Assembly: GCA_030642635.1 (NCBI GenBank)
Contig: DAOWNK010000039.1
Coordinates: 1-16,509 of the forward strand
DNA from: Pirellulales bacterium
GTDB lineage: Bacteria; Planctomycetota; Planctomycetia; Pirellulales; Thermoguttaceae
DNA: 16,509 bases
Direction of reading: 5' to 3'
Part shown: one piece after another, positions 1-6,280 of the stretch
How the letters are laid out: each line of letters begins with the position of its first letter
Numbering within the stretch: the first letter of the stretch is position 1
Position numbers and translations under genes: made by a program
Notes under the pieces: model-generated
Database searches by the model: none
The model's input: only the letters and a program-made list of their open reading frames with translations
Told to the model about the DNA's origin: nothing

Positions 1-1623
1 ATCGGACTCTTTGGCAATGTAGCGATACGAGCGGCCGGCCGCCGGCAGAGCGTCTACCTCGAAGCGGCCGGCAAGCGCGCCGGCCGCCTTCATTTCCTGT
101 AAGGTTTGAACCACGTCGGGATACGTACCGCCGAGTTCAACAATTGTGCGAATCACCTCGTCTACCGACGTGGAAACCACACGACGCTGGTCAGGTTCAT
201 TCACGGAATATTTGCTCACGGCAATCTCGTCCGCGGTGCAGCTTGTAACCATGATCCGGTTGCCGGCATTTACGGCCAGCGGGGTGATCAACCGCTGATC
301 CTGACCGAACACAACGATTTCCGGGCGGCGGTTCCGTGTGGCGTGGATCATCGGCGGACCGTCGGTCGTTAGCACGTGATAGCTGAACTGCCCGCCAAGA
401 CGTTCGCCGGAAACCAGTGCGTCGCCGGGGTTCATCGTCCAAAGTGCGCGGAACGCACCGTATCGTGTCTCGGCACTGGGCACGGCCAACAGGTTGCTAA
501 GCTGCTCGTACGCCGCGTAGTCGTCCATCACGCTGAGCGCGGTTAGTGCGAACACGCGAAATGCAGGCTCGGTGCGTGCAATCTCGCCAAGCGGTTCGGC
601 CGCCTCGCGACGGTCGAGGTATGCTAACGCCTCGGCCGCGTAGAACCGGGACTCGATGTTTTCTGACTTTATGCCTTCGAGCAACACGTCTGCGGCGTCG
701 CTGCCGATCGCTTCCAATTCCAATGCGGCCGCAGCAGAGGTGGCTGGATTCAGCAGCCGACCTTTTAGCTCCGCCATCCGTTCCATCCGCTCCACAGCCG
801 ATTCATGGATCGCTACGGAACGAACCAATCGCATGTAACGCGGAATGTTGTTTTCGTATCGTGGGTGGACGGACAGCTCGATGTATTTGTCTGTTTTGGC
901 CTTGGCGACACCAACCTTAATGCCCTTTTGAAACGTATGGAATCGCTTGTTTGCGGCGTCTGCGATTCGCGAGCTGTTAAAAACGCTTTGATGGTCGTGT
1001 TTCAGTCTCAACCCCAGCGACCGCGATTTCAGCGACACGCCGCCGCCGAGCACCCGACCGCGGCCCGATAGCACCCGATCCTTGTTGCCGTCGGCCGCAG
1101 GATCGACCATCACCGGCCCCTTGACCAAGGCTAACAGCTTGCCCTCGCGCACCCGACCTTCCAGCGGAATCATCTCCTGCAATCTAGTCTCCAGCAGATA
1201 GCCGCCACGCAGGCTTGTCGTCTCGCTACGTGAAGGTATCCGAACCTCGACGTCGAAACGGTCGCCTTTCTGAACGCCAGGCCGAAGCATTCCGCGGATC
1301 AACACCAATGCGGTGCTTGAAGAGGCCAACACGGTGTTCGGCTTCTGCACGCCTCGCTTTTGCATCTCGTCGAGCAATGCGGCGCGCTGCGGCGAGGGCG
1401 ACGGATCGCTGCCGGTGCCACGCAAACCGGTCACAAGACCTACTGCTTCCACCTTGATCGGGAACATCCCGAATGGGGCCGCCATGTCGCCGATCAACCG
1501 GGGCTTCGAGTCGTTGGTTTTCTGATCGTTCGGGAGTTGCGGAAAGACGCTCGGCACGTTCCAGCTCGAACAGCCGCACAACACAATCAGCCCGGAACAC
1601 AACCATGCCAGTGGAGATTTCAT
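1..1623 (-). CDS. FlgI-like lipoprotein with HEAT repeats (3' end beyond left edge)
   Basis: This frame is open from an ATG at 1623 to the left edge, 541 codons without a stop, so the C-terminus is missing. The protein starts with a lipoprotein signal peptide (K2, hydrophobic 4-16, lipobox LCGC with Cys18), so it is probably anchored in a membrane facing the periplasm. Residues about 45-280 resemble the flagellar P-ring protein FlgI: GLVTGLRGTGSD at 62-73, GDRFDVEV at 120-127 and TTSLRGGY at 135-142. Residues about 310-400 form HEAT-like helical repeats (for example SRFYAAEALAYLDRREA, 325-341). Classical FlgI is about 365 residues, has a cleaved Sec signal and no HEAT part, so this is a derived relative rather than a textbook P-ring subunit. 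No flagellar gene is nearby. The family link is strong; the function is unknown. Confidence 0.85.
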   Translation of the reverse strand, partial: MKSPLAWLCSGLIVLCGCSSWNVPSVFPQLPNDQKTNDSKPRLIGDMAAPFGMFPIKVEAVGLVTGLRGTGSDPSPSPQRAALLDEMQKRGVQKPNTVLASSSTALVLIRGMLRPGVQKGDRFDVEVRIPSRSETTSLRGGYLLETRLQEMIPLEGRVREGKLLALVKGPVMVDPAADGNKDRVLSGRGRVLGGGVSLKSRSLGLRLKHDHQSVFNSSRIADAANKRFHTFQKGIKVGVAKAKTDKYIELSVHPRYENNIPRYMRLVRSVAIHESAVERMERMAELKGRLLNPATSAAAALELEAIGSDAADVLLEGIKSENIESRFYAAEALAYLDRREAAEPLGEIARTEPAFRVFALTALSVMDDYAAYEQLSNLLAVPSAETRYGAFRALWTMNPGDALVSGERLGGQFSYHVLTTDGPPMIHATRNRRPEIVVFGQDQRLITPLAVNAGNRIMVTSCTADEIAVSKYSVNEPDQRRVVSTSVDEVIRTIVELGGTYPDVVQTLQEMKAAGALAGRFEVDALPAAGRSYRYIAKESD

Positions 1624-1658
1624 GCCTTCGTGGCACTCCCGTTTTACAACATCGTTTA

Positions 1659-1678
1659 GCCGCCGCCGGTACGGCGGC
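1659..1678. repeat. GC-rich hairpin in the leader of the FlgI-like gene
   Basis: GCCGCCG (1659-1665) pairs perfectly with CGGCGGC (1672-1678) around a six-base loop CCGGTA. It sits between the candidate promoter and the start of the FlgI-like gene. It could be a REP-type palindrome or a leader structure; no T-run follows on the minus strand, so an intrinsic terminator is unlikely. Confidence 0.6.
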
Positions 1679-1708
1679 GAAAATACCAAAACTATATGCC
1701 GGGGCAAG

Positions 1709-1737
1709 ACGATAGTGATTTCGCCCGAGGGGGTCAA
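1709..1737 (-). promoter_or_regulatory. possible sigma-70 promoter for the FlgI-like gene
   Basis: Read on the minus strand, TTGACC (1737-1732) is followed after 17 bases by TATCGT (1714-1709). The -35 is close to consensus and the -10 is weak. It lies about 85 bases before the ATG at 1623, and the hairpin at 1659-1678 would fall in the leader. Confidence 0.35.
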
Positions 1738-1812
1738 GGGGAATGATGAACAAAACAGGGCGGAATAGGAAGCATGGGCCGCATAGGCAAATCGGCTCGC
1801 CTATGGAAATTA

Positions 1813-1875
1813 GCCGCTTGCGGCTTAGCAACCATTGGTGTAGGGGTGTAAGTGCATTGCTAAGCCGCAAGCGGC
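1813..1875. repeat. 19-bp perfect inverted repeat with self-palindromic arms
   Basis: The arm at 1813-1831 (GCCGCTTGCGGCTTAGCAA) is the exact reverse complement of 1857-1875, with a 25-base spacer. Each arm itself contains a small palindrome, GCCGC-TT-GCGGC. The element lies 6 bases past the yidD stop codon, so it may end transcription of the dnaJ-rnpA-yidD operon. The same core, AAGCCGCAAGCGGC, recurs at 15125-15138, which marks it as a dispersed REP-like sequence. Confidence 0.8.
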
Positions 1876-1881
1876 AAGTTT

Positions 1882-2136
1882 TTACGGTGGGTCGTACCCA
1901 CCGGGGCTCCATGGATGGCAGCGGCAAATCCGTCGGACACCACGCCATGCACCTCGAATGACACCGTACCGACGAACCGACTCGATAAAATAGACGCTGC
2001 AAGTCGGCTCGAATCGGCAATGCGGTCCGAGTAACGGGCTTAATACAAACTGATACATGCAGATCACAGCGATCAGCAGCCGGCCGGGAATGCTTGCGAG
2101 TGTTCGTAAAACCATTGGTAATAGTCCATTTTTCAT
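1882..2136 (-). CDS. yidD: membrane protein insertion efficiency factor YidD
   Basis: An 84-residue protein matching the small YidD family, which helps YidC insert proteins into the inner membrane and lies on its cytoplasmic face through an amphipathic helix. Visible family marks are the N-terminal amphipathic stretch, YQFVLSPLLGPHCRFEPTCS with the conserved cysteines, Y-F-I-E-S, YG..RG, and the ending RICRCHPWSPGGYDPP. The ATG (2136-2134) overlaps the rnpA stop codon by four bases (ATGA), which indicates translational coupling. The rnpA-yidD order is the usual bacterial one; yidC, normally next, is not found downstream here. Identification is secure. Confidence 0.95.
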   Translation of the reverse strand: MKNGLLPMVLRTLASIPGRLLIAVICMYQFVLSPLLGPHCRFEPTCSVYFIESVRRYGVIRGAWRGVRRICRCHPWSPGGYDPP

Positions 2137-2486
2137 GGTATGATCTTCCCGGCCAAACGATCCGCCAATATTGGTAACGATTCCAGTAGTGCGGCTAATT
2201 TGGGCTTTGCGCCAGGGCGCGGGATGACAACAATATCCAGCCCCACGGGCAACTCATTGCGTTTCAGCCGGAATACCTCGCGCAGGAGCCGCTTCCAGCG
2301 ATTGCGGACCGCCGCGCCGCCTACCTTTTTGGAAACCGCCAGCCCGATCCTGGGGTACGGCAGGCCATTGGGATATCCGAAGACCAGCAGCAGCTTATCC
2401 GAGGCGGTACAGCGGCGACCGTATGCGCGCTGGAAATCCGCCGCTCGCCGGATGTGATGCTTTCTGAGAAATCGCCGCTGGTCCAT
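2133..2486 (-). CDS. rnpA: ribonuclease P protein component
   Basis: A 117-residue basic protein, the normal size for the protein subunit of RNase P, which binds the catalytic RNA and helps mature the 5' ends of tRNAs. The N-terminal RRFLRKHHIRRAADFQRAY and the signature RNRWKRLLREVFR at residues 61-73 are diagnostic. It begins four bases after the stop of the dnaJ-type gene and overlaps yidD by four bases, so the three genes are one operon. Unusually, rpmH (ribosomal protein L34), the common upstream neighbour of rnpA, is absent from this spot and a DnaJ-type chaperone takes its place. Confidence 0.96.
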   Translation of the reverse strand: MDQRRFLRKHHIRRAADFQRAYGRRCTASDKLLLVFGYPNGLPYPRIGLAVSKKVGGAAVRNRWKRLLREVFRLKRNELPVGLDIVVIPRPGAKPKLAALLESLPILADRLAGKIIP

Positions 2487-2490
2487 CGGC

Positions 2491-3468
2491 TTACCACCGT
2501 AGCGTTTTTCGTGGTGCCTGGGTGTAATGTCGGTCTATCTGTTGGATTTGCTCCCGGTCTTCGTCGCTGAGTTCCTTCGGCAAGACGATCTGGATTTCTG
2601 CCAGCAGATCGCCCGGCGTGCCGTTCTTTGGCGCCACACCGTGACCCTTCACGCGGAGCTTTGACCCACCGGATGTGCCTGCCGGGATGCTCAGCGAGAC
2701 AGTGCCGGTTGGCGTAGGCACGTCGACCTTCGCCCCCAAGGCGGCCTCGGCCAGTGTGACCGGCACCTTCACGTGCAGGTGGCTACCGCGACGTTGAAAG
2801 AACGGATGCGGCGTCACACGGATGGTAAGGAGTATATCGCCGGGTTTTCCGCCGCGTGGGCCGGGTTCTCCCTGGCCGCGAACTCGTATCTTCTTGTCGT
2901 CCTCGATACCAGCGGGAATCTTTACCTTGATCGTCTCCGTCTTGCCCGACCGTCGGTGCAAGGTAATCTCGACCTCGCCGCCGCATATTGCCGTGTTGAA
3001 CGGGATTTGCAACTCGTGGGTGACGTCGGCGCCGCGTCGCCCGGGCGAGGTGGCGGTTCTCTGACGCCCACCGGCAGCACGACTGAAATGGCTGAACAGA
3101 TCGGCGAACCCGCCGGCCGGTTCCTCGCCGAACCGCTCGCCGAAGAACTGGCTGAAGTCGACCTCTTCGGGATTGAACCCACCCGGCCGCCCACCGTATC
3201 CGCTGCCGCCCCAAGTTCGGCCGCCTTGTGGGCCGCCGGCACCCATCGTCTCGAACGAGCTGCCATATCGGTCGTACATTTCCCGTTTTTCAGAGTCGCC
3301 GAGCACGTCGAAGGCGGCCTGAATTTGCTGAAATTTTTTCTTTGCCGTCTTGTCTTTCGGGTTCATATCCGGGTGGTGCTTACGCGCCAGGTCGCGGTAG
3401 GCCTTTTGGATTTCGGCCTGCGAGGCACCGCGAGAGACCCCCAGCGTTTTGTAATAGTCTTCAGCCAT
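2491..3468 (-). CDS. DnaJ/CbpA-type J-domain co-chaperone
   Basis: A 325-residue J-domain protein of the CbpA class (type II). It would stimulate the ATPase of DnaK (Hsp70) and hand over unfolded clients in the cytoplasm. The J domain is at residues 1-70 with the HPD motif at 32-34. A Gly/Phe-rich linker follows to about 140. The two C-terminal substrate-binding beta domains begin near residue 145, including GDILLTIRVTPHPFFQRRG and SIPAGTSGGSKLRVKGHG. The four CxxCxGxG zinc motifs of true DnaJ are missing, so cbpA-like is the better label. It is the first gene of an operon with rnpA and yidD. The candidate promoter places the transcript start at or very near the ATG, and no Shine-Dalgarno sequence is seen. 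Confidence 0.93.
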   Translation of the reverse strand: MAEDYYKTLGVSRGASQAEIQKAYRDLARKHHPDMNPKDKTAKKKFQQIQAAFDVLGDSEKREMYDRYGSSFETMGAGGPQGGRTWGGSGYGGRPGGFNPEEVDFSQFFGERFGEEPAGGFADLFSHFSRAAGGRQRTATSPGRRGADVTHELQIPFNTAICGGEVEITLHRRSGKTETIKVKIPAGIEDDKKIRVRGQGEPGPRGGKPGDILLTIRVTPHPFFQRRGSHLHVKVPVTLAEAALGAKVDVPTPTGTVSLSIPAGTSGGSKLRVKGHGVAPKNGTPGDLLAEIQIVLPKELSDEDREQIQQIDRHYTQAPRKTLRW

Positions 3469-3475
3469 ACGAGTT

Positions 3476-3505
3476 ATTGTACGGCACAGTACGGCTTTTC
3501 ATCAA
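3476..3505 (-). promoter_or_regulatory. promoter of dnaJ-rnpA-yidD, possibly leaderless
   Basis: On the minus strand TTGATG (3505-3500) is followed after 18 bases by TACAAT (3481-3476). Only seven bases separate the -10 hexamer from the ATG at 3468, so the expected transcript start falls on the start codon itself. Confidence 0.5.
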
Positions 3506-3523
3506 GTCGGGTAGGATATGGCG

Positions 3524-3551
3524 TTGCGGGCATCTGGTTTGGATGTATAAT
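3524..3551 (+). promoter_or_regulatory. sigma-70 promoter for the VanZ-like gene
   Basis: TTGCGG (3524-3529), a 16-base spacer and a perfect TATAAT (3546-3551). It has the same -35 type and spacing as the promoter in front of rpmB (5560-5587). The expected start near 3558 gives a leader of about 45 bases. It is back to back with the dnaJ promoter. Confidence 0.55.
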
Positions 3552-3603
3552 ACATAAGTTGCAACATGCTCTAATCTTGTTTGAAAGCTGGCCAAAAATT
3601 TTC

Positions 3604-3975
3604 ATGAAGCTGCTTTGCCTCGTCTATATGGCCGTGCTGTCTTGGCTGCTGTTGGCAGGTACTCCTGCCAGGCTGCTGGAGGCCGGTGCCGCCTCGCATG
3701 AACCGTTAGCGACCGTCGGCCATTTTCTCGGCTTTGCACTGTTGGCCTACCTGGCCCTGGCGCCACGATGGACGGTGCCGCGTTGGGCGGTTGTCGTTTG
3801 CCTGGTTGTACTGGCGTTGGGCACGGAATTTCTACAAGGACTTATTCCAGACCGGATCCCGGGCATTATCGATTGTCTGAGCAACCTGATTGGCATTGCC
3901 GCTGGTGCAGCCGTCTACTGGTTGGTAAGTGCACGTAACGGCACCGCGAGCCGCAGGACTTGTCCCCGCGCTTAG
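3604..3975 (+). CDS. VanZ-like family membrane protein
   Basis: A 123-residue hydrophobic protein with about four membrane segments. The pattern H-F-L-G-F-A-L-L-A followed by TEFLQ, then a proline/arginine loop (IPDRIPGIID) and N-x-x-G-x-x-x-G is the VanZ-like signature. VanZ of glycopeptide resistance clusters gives low-level teicoplanin resistance, but the many chromosomal relatives have no settled function, and nothing here suggests vancomycin resistance. The frame is open far upstream inside the dnaJ gene; the ATG at 3604 is chosen because it begins the hydrophobic segment and follows the promoter. No clear Shine-Dalgarno is present. The last dozen residues, rich in Arg, Thr and Pro, and the stop codon come from the palindromic element at 3938-4018, so the original C-terminus may have been replaced. 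Confidence 0.8.
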   Translation: MKLLCLVYMAVLSWLLLAGTPARLLEAGAASHEPLATVGHFLGFALLAYLALAPRWTVPRWAVVVCLVVLALGTEFLQGLIPDRIPGIIDCLSNLIGIAAGAAVYWLVSARNGTASRRTCPRA

Positions 3976-4018
3976 TTCGCGCCGGGATAAACCCGGCGGC
4001 TCGCTGTAGTAGTGCCGT
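3938..4018. repeat. 81-bp imperfect palindrome (REP/MITE-like)
   Basis: ACGGCAC (3938-3944) pairs with GTGCCGT (4012-4018) and GCGAGCCGC (3946-3954) pairs with GCGGCTCGC (3996-4004). The centre holds two further small hairpins, GGAC-TT-GTCC and GGG-ATAAA-CCC. The layered structure is typical of REP-type or miniature mobile palindromes. It overlaps the 3' end of the VanZ-like gene and ends 43 bases before the hydrolase start, so it may also end or attenuate transcription. Confidence 0.7.
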
Positions 4019-4061
4019 GCAAGTACGACGGATAAATAGCAATGTGGAAAACATTTTAATC

Positions 4062-4976
4062 ATGTCCAATGCTCACAACTGGCAATCGCTCTACCCGTTC
4101 GACTCGCACGAGATCACCGTTGACGGACGGCGTTATCATTACCTCGACGAGGGCGCCGGGCAAGTGTTGCTGGCAGTGCACGGGAACCCCACCTGGTCGT
4201 TTTATTGGCGCGAGTTGGTCCTGGCGCTGCGAGGACGCTACCGGCTCATCGTGCCCGACCACATCGGTTGCGGGCTGTCGGACAAACCTACCCGTAAGGA
4301 GTATTCGTACCGGCTTGCCCAACGTGTAGACGACTTGGGTCGGCTGATCGAGCGGCTCGACCTGCACGAGATCACACTGCTGGCCCACGACTGGGGCGGT
4401 GCGATCGGCTTCGGCGCCGCCGTGGCCGCACCGGAGCGGTTTTCGCAGTTTGTTCTGTTCAACACAGCGGCGTTTCGCTCGGCGGGATGTCCGCTGAGAA
4501 TTCGCATCTGCCGCACACCGCTGCTGGGCCGGCTGGCCGTGCAGGGGCTGAACCTGTTCGCCCGGGCAACGCTGCGCATGGCGACCGCTCGCCCCGAGCG
4601 GATCACGTCGCAGGTGCGTGCCGGGCTGTTGGCGCCGTACGATAGCTGGCGCCATCGGACGGCAATCCAGCAGTTCGTGCTCGATATACCCATGAACACG
4701 CGCCACCCAAGCTATCGGACGCTTGCCGCGATCGAGGCGGGGCTTGGGCAGTTTCGCCGGCGCCCGGTCTGCCTGATCTGGGGTATGCAAGACTGGTGTT
4801 TTACACCTGCGTTTCTCGACCGCTTTGTGGAATTCTTTCCAGAAGCCGAGGTCCATCGCCTTGCCGAGGCAGGGCACTACGTAGTCGAAGACGCCCACGA
4901 GCAGATCGTGCCGATTGTCGAGGGGTTTTTGGCGGCACACCCTTTACGTATTCCAGCCACCCCGGACTCAACTTGA
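4062..4976 (+). CDS. alpha/beta hydrolase, haloalkane dehalogenase/OleB type
   Basis: A 304-residue alpha/beta-hydrolase. HGNPTWSFYWR at 40-50 supplies the oxyanion and halide-binding Asn42. HDWGG at 109-113 carries an Asp nucleophile (D110) in place of the usual Ser, and GHYVVEDA at 271-278 carries the catalytic His272. Asp nucleophiles define the haloalkane dehalogenase superfamily. The stretches PDHIGCGLSDKP, FNTAAF, PYDSW and DIPMNTRHPSY resemble, from memory, OleB beta-lactone decarboxylases, which were long annotated as dehalogenases. No oleA, oleC or oleD is in the window, so substrate and role are open. The frame extends 34 codons upstream, but that part lies in the palindrome; ATG 4062 fits the family's N-terminus. 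No Shine-Dalgarno is clear. Superfamily is certain, the exact reaction is not. Confidence 0.85.
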   Translation: MSNAHNWQSLYPFDSHEITVDGRRYHYLDEGAGQVLLAVHGNPTWSFYWRELVLALRGRYRLIVPDHIGCGLSDKPTRKEYSYRLAQRVDDLGRLIERLDLHEITLLAHDWGGAIGFGAAVAAPERFSQFVLFNTAAFRSAGCPLRIRICRTPLLGRLAVQGLNLFARATLRMATARPERITSQVRAGLLAPYDSWRHRTAIQQFVLDIPMNTRHPSYRTLAAIEAGLGQFRRRPVCLIWGMQDWCFTPAFLDRFVEFFPEAEVHRLAEAGHYVVEDAHEQIVPIVEGFLAAHPLRIPATPDST

Positions 4977-5029
4977 CAACCCTCCATTATCCGCAATCAT
5001 AGTGGTTCGCAAACACCATATAATCCATC

Positions 5030-5518
5030 ATGCAAAACTTCCACGTCAAACTATCCAGCGACGAATTGGTCTTCAGCGCCGCGCACTTTATTACATTAGG
5101 CGCCGAGCAGTGCGAGCGGCTCCACGGGCACAACTACCGTGTGGCGGCCGAAGTGCATGGGCAGTTGGATGAAAACCATTGCGTGGTCGATTTCATCGCA
5201 CTGCGCAATATGCTCCGCAAGATCGTCGGCGAGTTGGACCACTGCGTGCTGCTGCCGACCGACCACCCGGCAATACGTGTGGCGGCCGGCGATCGGGAAG
5301 TCGAAGTCGCCTTTGCCGAGCGTCGCTGGGTGTTTCCGCGGTCCGATTGTCTGCTCGTGCCGATCCCGAATACCACGACGGAACTCTTGGCCCGGCATAT
5401 TGGCGGTCTGCTGCTGTGCGCGGTGCAGTCTGCCACCGGCACACGGCCTGATATGGTTTTGATTGAGTTAGAGGAGAGTCCGGGCATTTCGGCGGTGTGT
5501 GAGTTGCGCGGCGAGTGA
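5030..5518 (+). CDS. 6-pyruvoyl-tetrahydropterin synthase / QueD family
   Basis: A 162-residue protein of the PTPS/QueD family. These enzymes act on dihydroneopterin triphosphate and make 6-carboxytetrahydropterin for queuosine or pyruvoyl-tetrahydropterin. Zinc ligands are His19 (FSAAH), His32 and His34 (LHGHNY). Cys28 in CxxxHGH is the expected catalytic cysteine, and Asp70-His71 (ELDHCVL) complete the relay, in the same places as in E. coli QueD. PNTTTELLA matches the later PT.EnlA motif. It is longer than a minimal QueD of about 120 residues, with an insertion near 80-110. A TATAAT at 5019-5024 lies five bases before the ATG with no good -35. No other queuosine gene is seen, so queD versus a pterin role is undecided. 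Confidence 0.87.
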   Translation: MQNFHVKLSSDELVFSAAHFITLGAEQCERLHGHNYRVAAEVHGQLDENHCVVDFIALRNMLRKIVGELDHCVLLPTDHPAIRVAAGDREVEVAFAERRWVFPRSDCLLVPIPNTTTELLARHIGGLLLCAVQSATGTRPDMVLIELEESPGISAVCELRGE

Positions 5519-5559
5519 TAGTAGCCGTCGGGCCGTCTGCCGGATCGAGTCCGCTTCCC

Positions 5560-5587
5560 TTGCGTTTCAAGACGAAGTAGATATAAT
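5560..5587 (+). promoter_or_regulatory. sigma-70 promoter of rpmB
   Basis: TTGCGT (5560-5565), a 16-base spacer and a perfect TATAAT (5582-5587). The expected start near 5594 gives a leader of about 40 bases, with a GAAGGGAAG ribosome binding site at 5621-5629 before the ATG at 5635. Confidence 0.65.
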
Positions 5588-5634
5588 ACGAGATTCCTCT
5601 ACTAGATTGATACTCGTGTTGAAGGGAAGTTCAG

Positions 5635-5910
5635 ATGGCCCAAGTCTGCGAAGTGTGTGGGAAAAAAGCCGCAATGGGGAATTCTGTGGCTCATCGGGGT
5701 AAAGCCAAATACCTCGGCGGAGTGGGGACTAAGATCACCGGCATTTCCAGACGGAAATTCAAGCCGAATTTGCAAAAAGTCCGCATTACCACGGAAAACG
5801 GAACGCACAAAACCATGCGGGTATGCACCCAGTGCATCCGCAGCGGAGCGGTCAACAAAAAGGTCCACAGTGCACCGTTTAAGCTGCCGAAATCGGCTGA
5901 AAAGAAGTAG
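5635..5910 (+). CDS. rpmB: 50S ribosomal protein L28 (zinc-binding form)
   Basis: A 91-residue basic protein of the large ribosomal subunit. The start MAQVCEVCGKKAAMGNSVAHRG and the later KFKPNLQKVRI stretch are L28 signatures. It is the zinc-ribbon form: Cys5/Cys8 and Cys64/Cys67 make two CxxC knuckles. Bacteria often keep a second, zinc-free L28 copy for zinc starvation; whether that exists elsewhere cannot be seen here. It has its own strong promoter and a good ribosome binding site. It precedes gatC by 76 bases and could be co-transcribed with gatCA, making a small translation operon. Identification is secure. Confidence 0.96.
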   Translation: MAQVCEVCGKKAAMGNSVAHRGKAKYLGGVGTKITGISRRKFKPNLQKVRITTENGTHKTMRVCTQCIRSGAVNKKVHSAPFKLPKSAEKK

Positions 5911-5922
5911 GCGGTGGATTGC

Positions 5923-5984
5923 AAATTGAAAATTGAAAATTGAAAATTGTTCTGATCCCTGGCCCCTGGCCCCTGGCCCCTAAC
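5923..5984. repeat. two adjacent heptanucleotide tandem arrays
   Basis: AAATTGA is repeated at 5923, 5930 and 5937, with a fourth imperfect unit at 5944 (AAATTGT). After six bases CCCTGGC is repeated at 5957, 5964 and 5971, with a fourth imperfect unit CCCTAAC at 5978-5984. Both arrays have a period of exactly seven. They fill the rpmB-gatC spacer up to two bases before the gatC ATG, leaving no Shine-Dalgarno there. Such arrays are prone to copy-number change by slippage. Confidence 0.85.
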
Positions 5985-5986
5985 TC

Positions 5987-6280
5987 ATGCCAATCTCCCG
6001 CGAACAGGTCGAAAAGGTCTCGCTGCTGGGCAGACTGCTCTTCTCGGACAACGAGCTTGACAAGATGACCTGCCAGTTGAGCGATATACTCGAATATATG
6101 GACCTTCTGGCGGAGGTGGATACCGAGGGTGTCGAGCCGATGGCCCATGCGCTGGACATCTCCGACGTGTTCCGTGACGACGAGGTGCGCCCAAGCCTGG
6201 ACCGCGAGGCGGCGTTGGCCGGCGCACCGCATCGCGACGACGAGTGTTATCTGGTTCCCGCCGTGCTGGGCGAGTTGTGA
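5987..6280 (+). CDS. gatC: Asp/Glu-tRNA amidotransferase subunit C
   Basis: A 97-residue protein, the small subunit that wraps around GatA and stabilises its complex with GatB. ISREQVEKVSLLGRLLFSDNEL at the start, LEYMDLLAEVDTEGVEPMAH in the middle and VRPSLDREAAL near the end are characteristic. The heterotrimer turns Glu-tRNA(Gln) into Gln-tRNA(Gln), and/or Asp-tRNA(Asn) into Asn-tRNA(Asn), in the cytoplasm. The start is the ATG directly after the heptad arrays; no ribosome binding site is visible, so translation may depend on coupling to rpmB or on an unstructured leader. Its TGA overlaps the gatA ATG by one base (TGATG). Confidence 0.94.
   Translation: MPISREQVEKVSLLGRLLFSDNELDKMTCQLSDILEYMDLLAEVDTEGVEPMAHALDISDVFRDDEVRPSLDREAALAGAPHRDDECYLVPAVLGEL

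Noticed and set aside
1226..2020. 264-codon minus-strand frame from 2020
   Set aside because: It crosses yidD, the 19-bp inverted repeat and the FlgI-like gene in another frame. Its protein is Arg/Cys-rich and matches nothing, while the FlgI-like frame has clear motifs.
2773..3603. N-terminal 277 codons in frame with the VanZ-like gene
   Set aside because: They run antisense through the well-supported DnaJ-type gene and across both divergent promoters; only the part from ATG 3604 looks like a protein family.
3604..3975. VanZ-like gene as a glycopeptide resistance determinant
   Set aside because: Only the membrane family is shared; none of vanH, vanA, vanX or vanRS is present, and chromosomal VanZ-like proteins are widespread without resistance.
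4056..4940. 294-codon minus-strand frame opposite the hydrolase
   Set aside because: It mirrors the hydrolase gene, whose catalytic motifs are intact; no ribosome binding site or family pattern was seen for the antisense frame.
4973..5024. TTGACA at 4973 plus TATAAT at 5019 as a queD promoter
   Set aside because: They are 40 bases apart, too far for one promoter, and neither has a good partner at 16-18 bases.
5923..5984. Short repeats as a CRISPR array
   Set aside because: The units are seven bases and strictly tandem with no spacers, and no cas gene is near.
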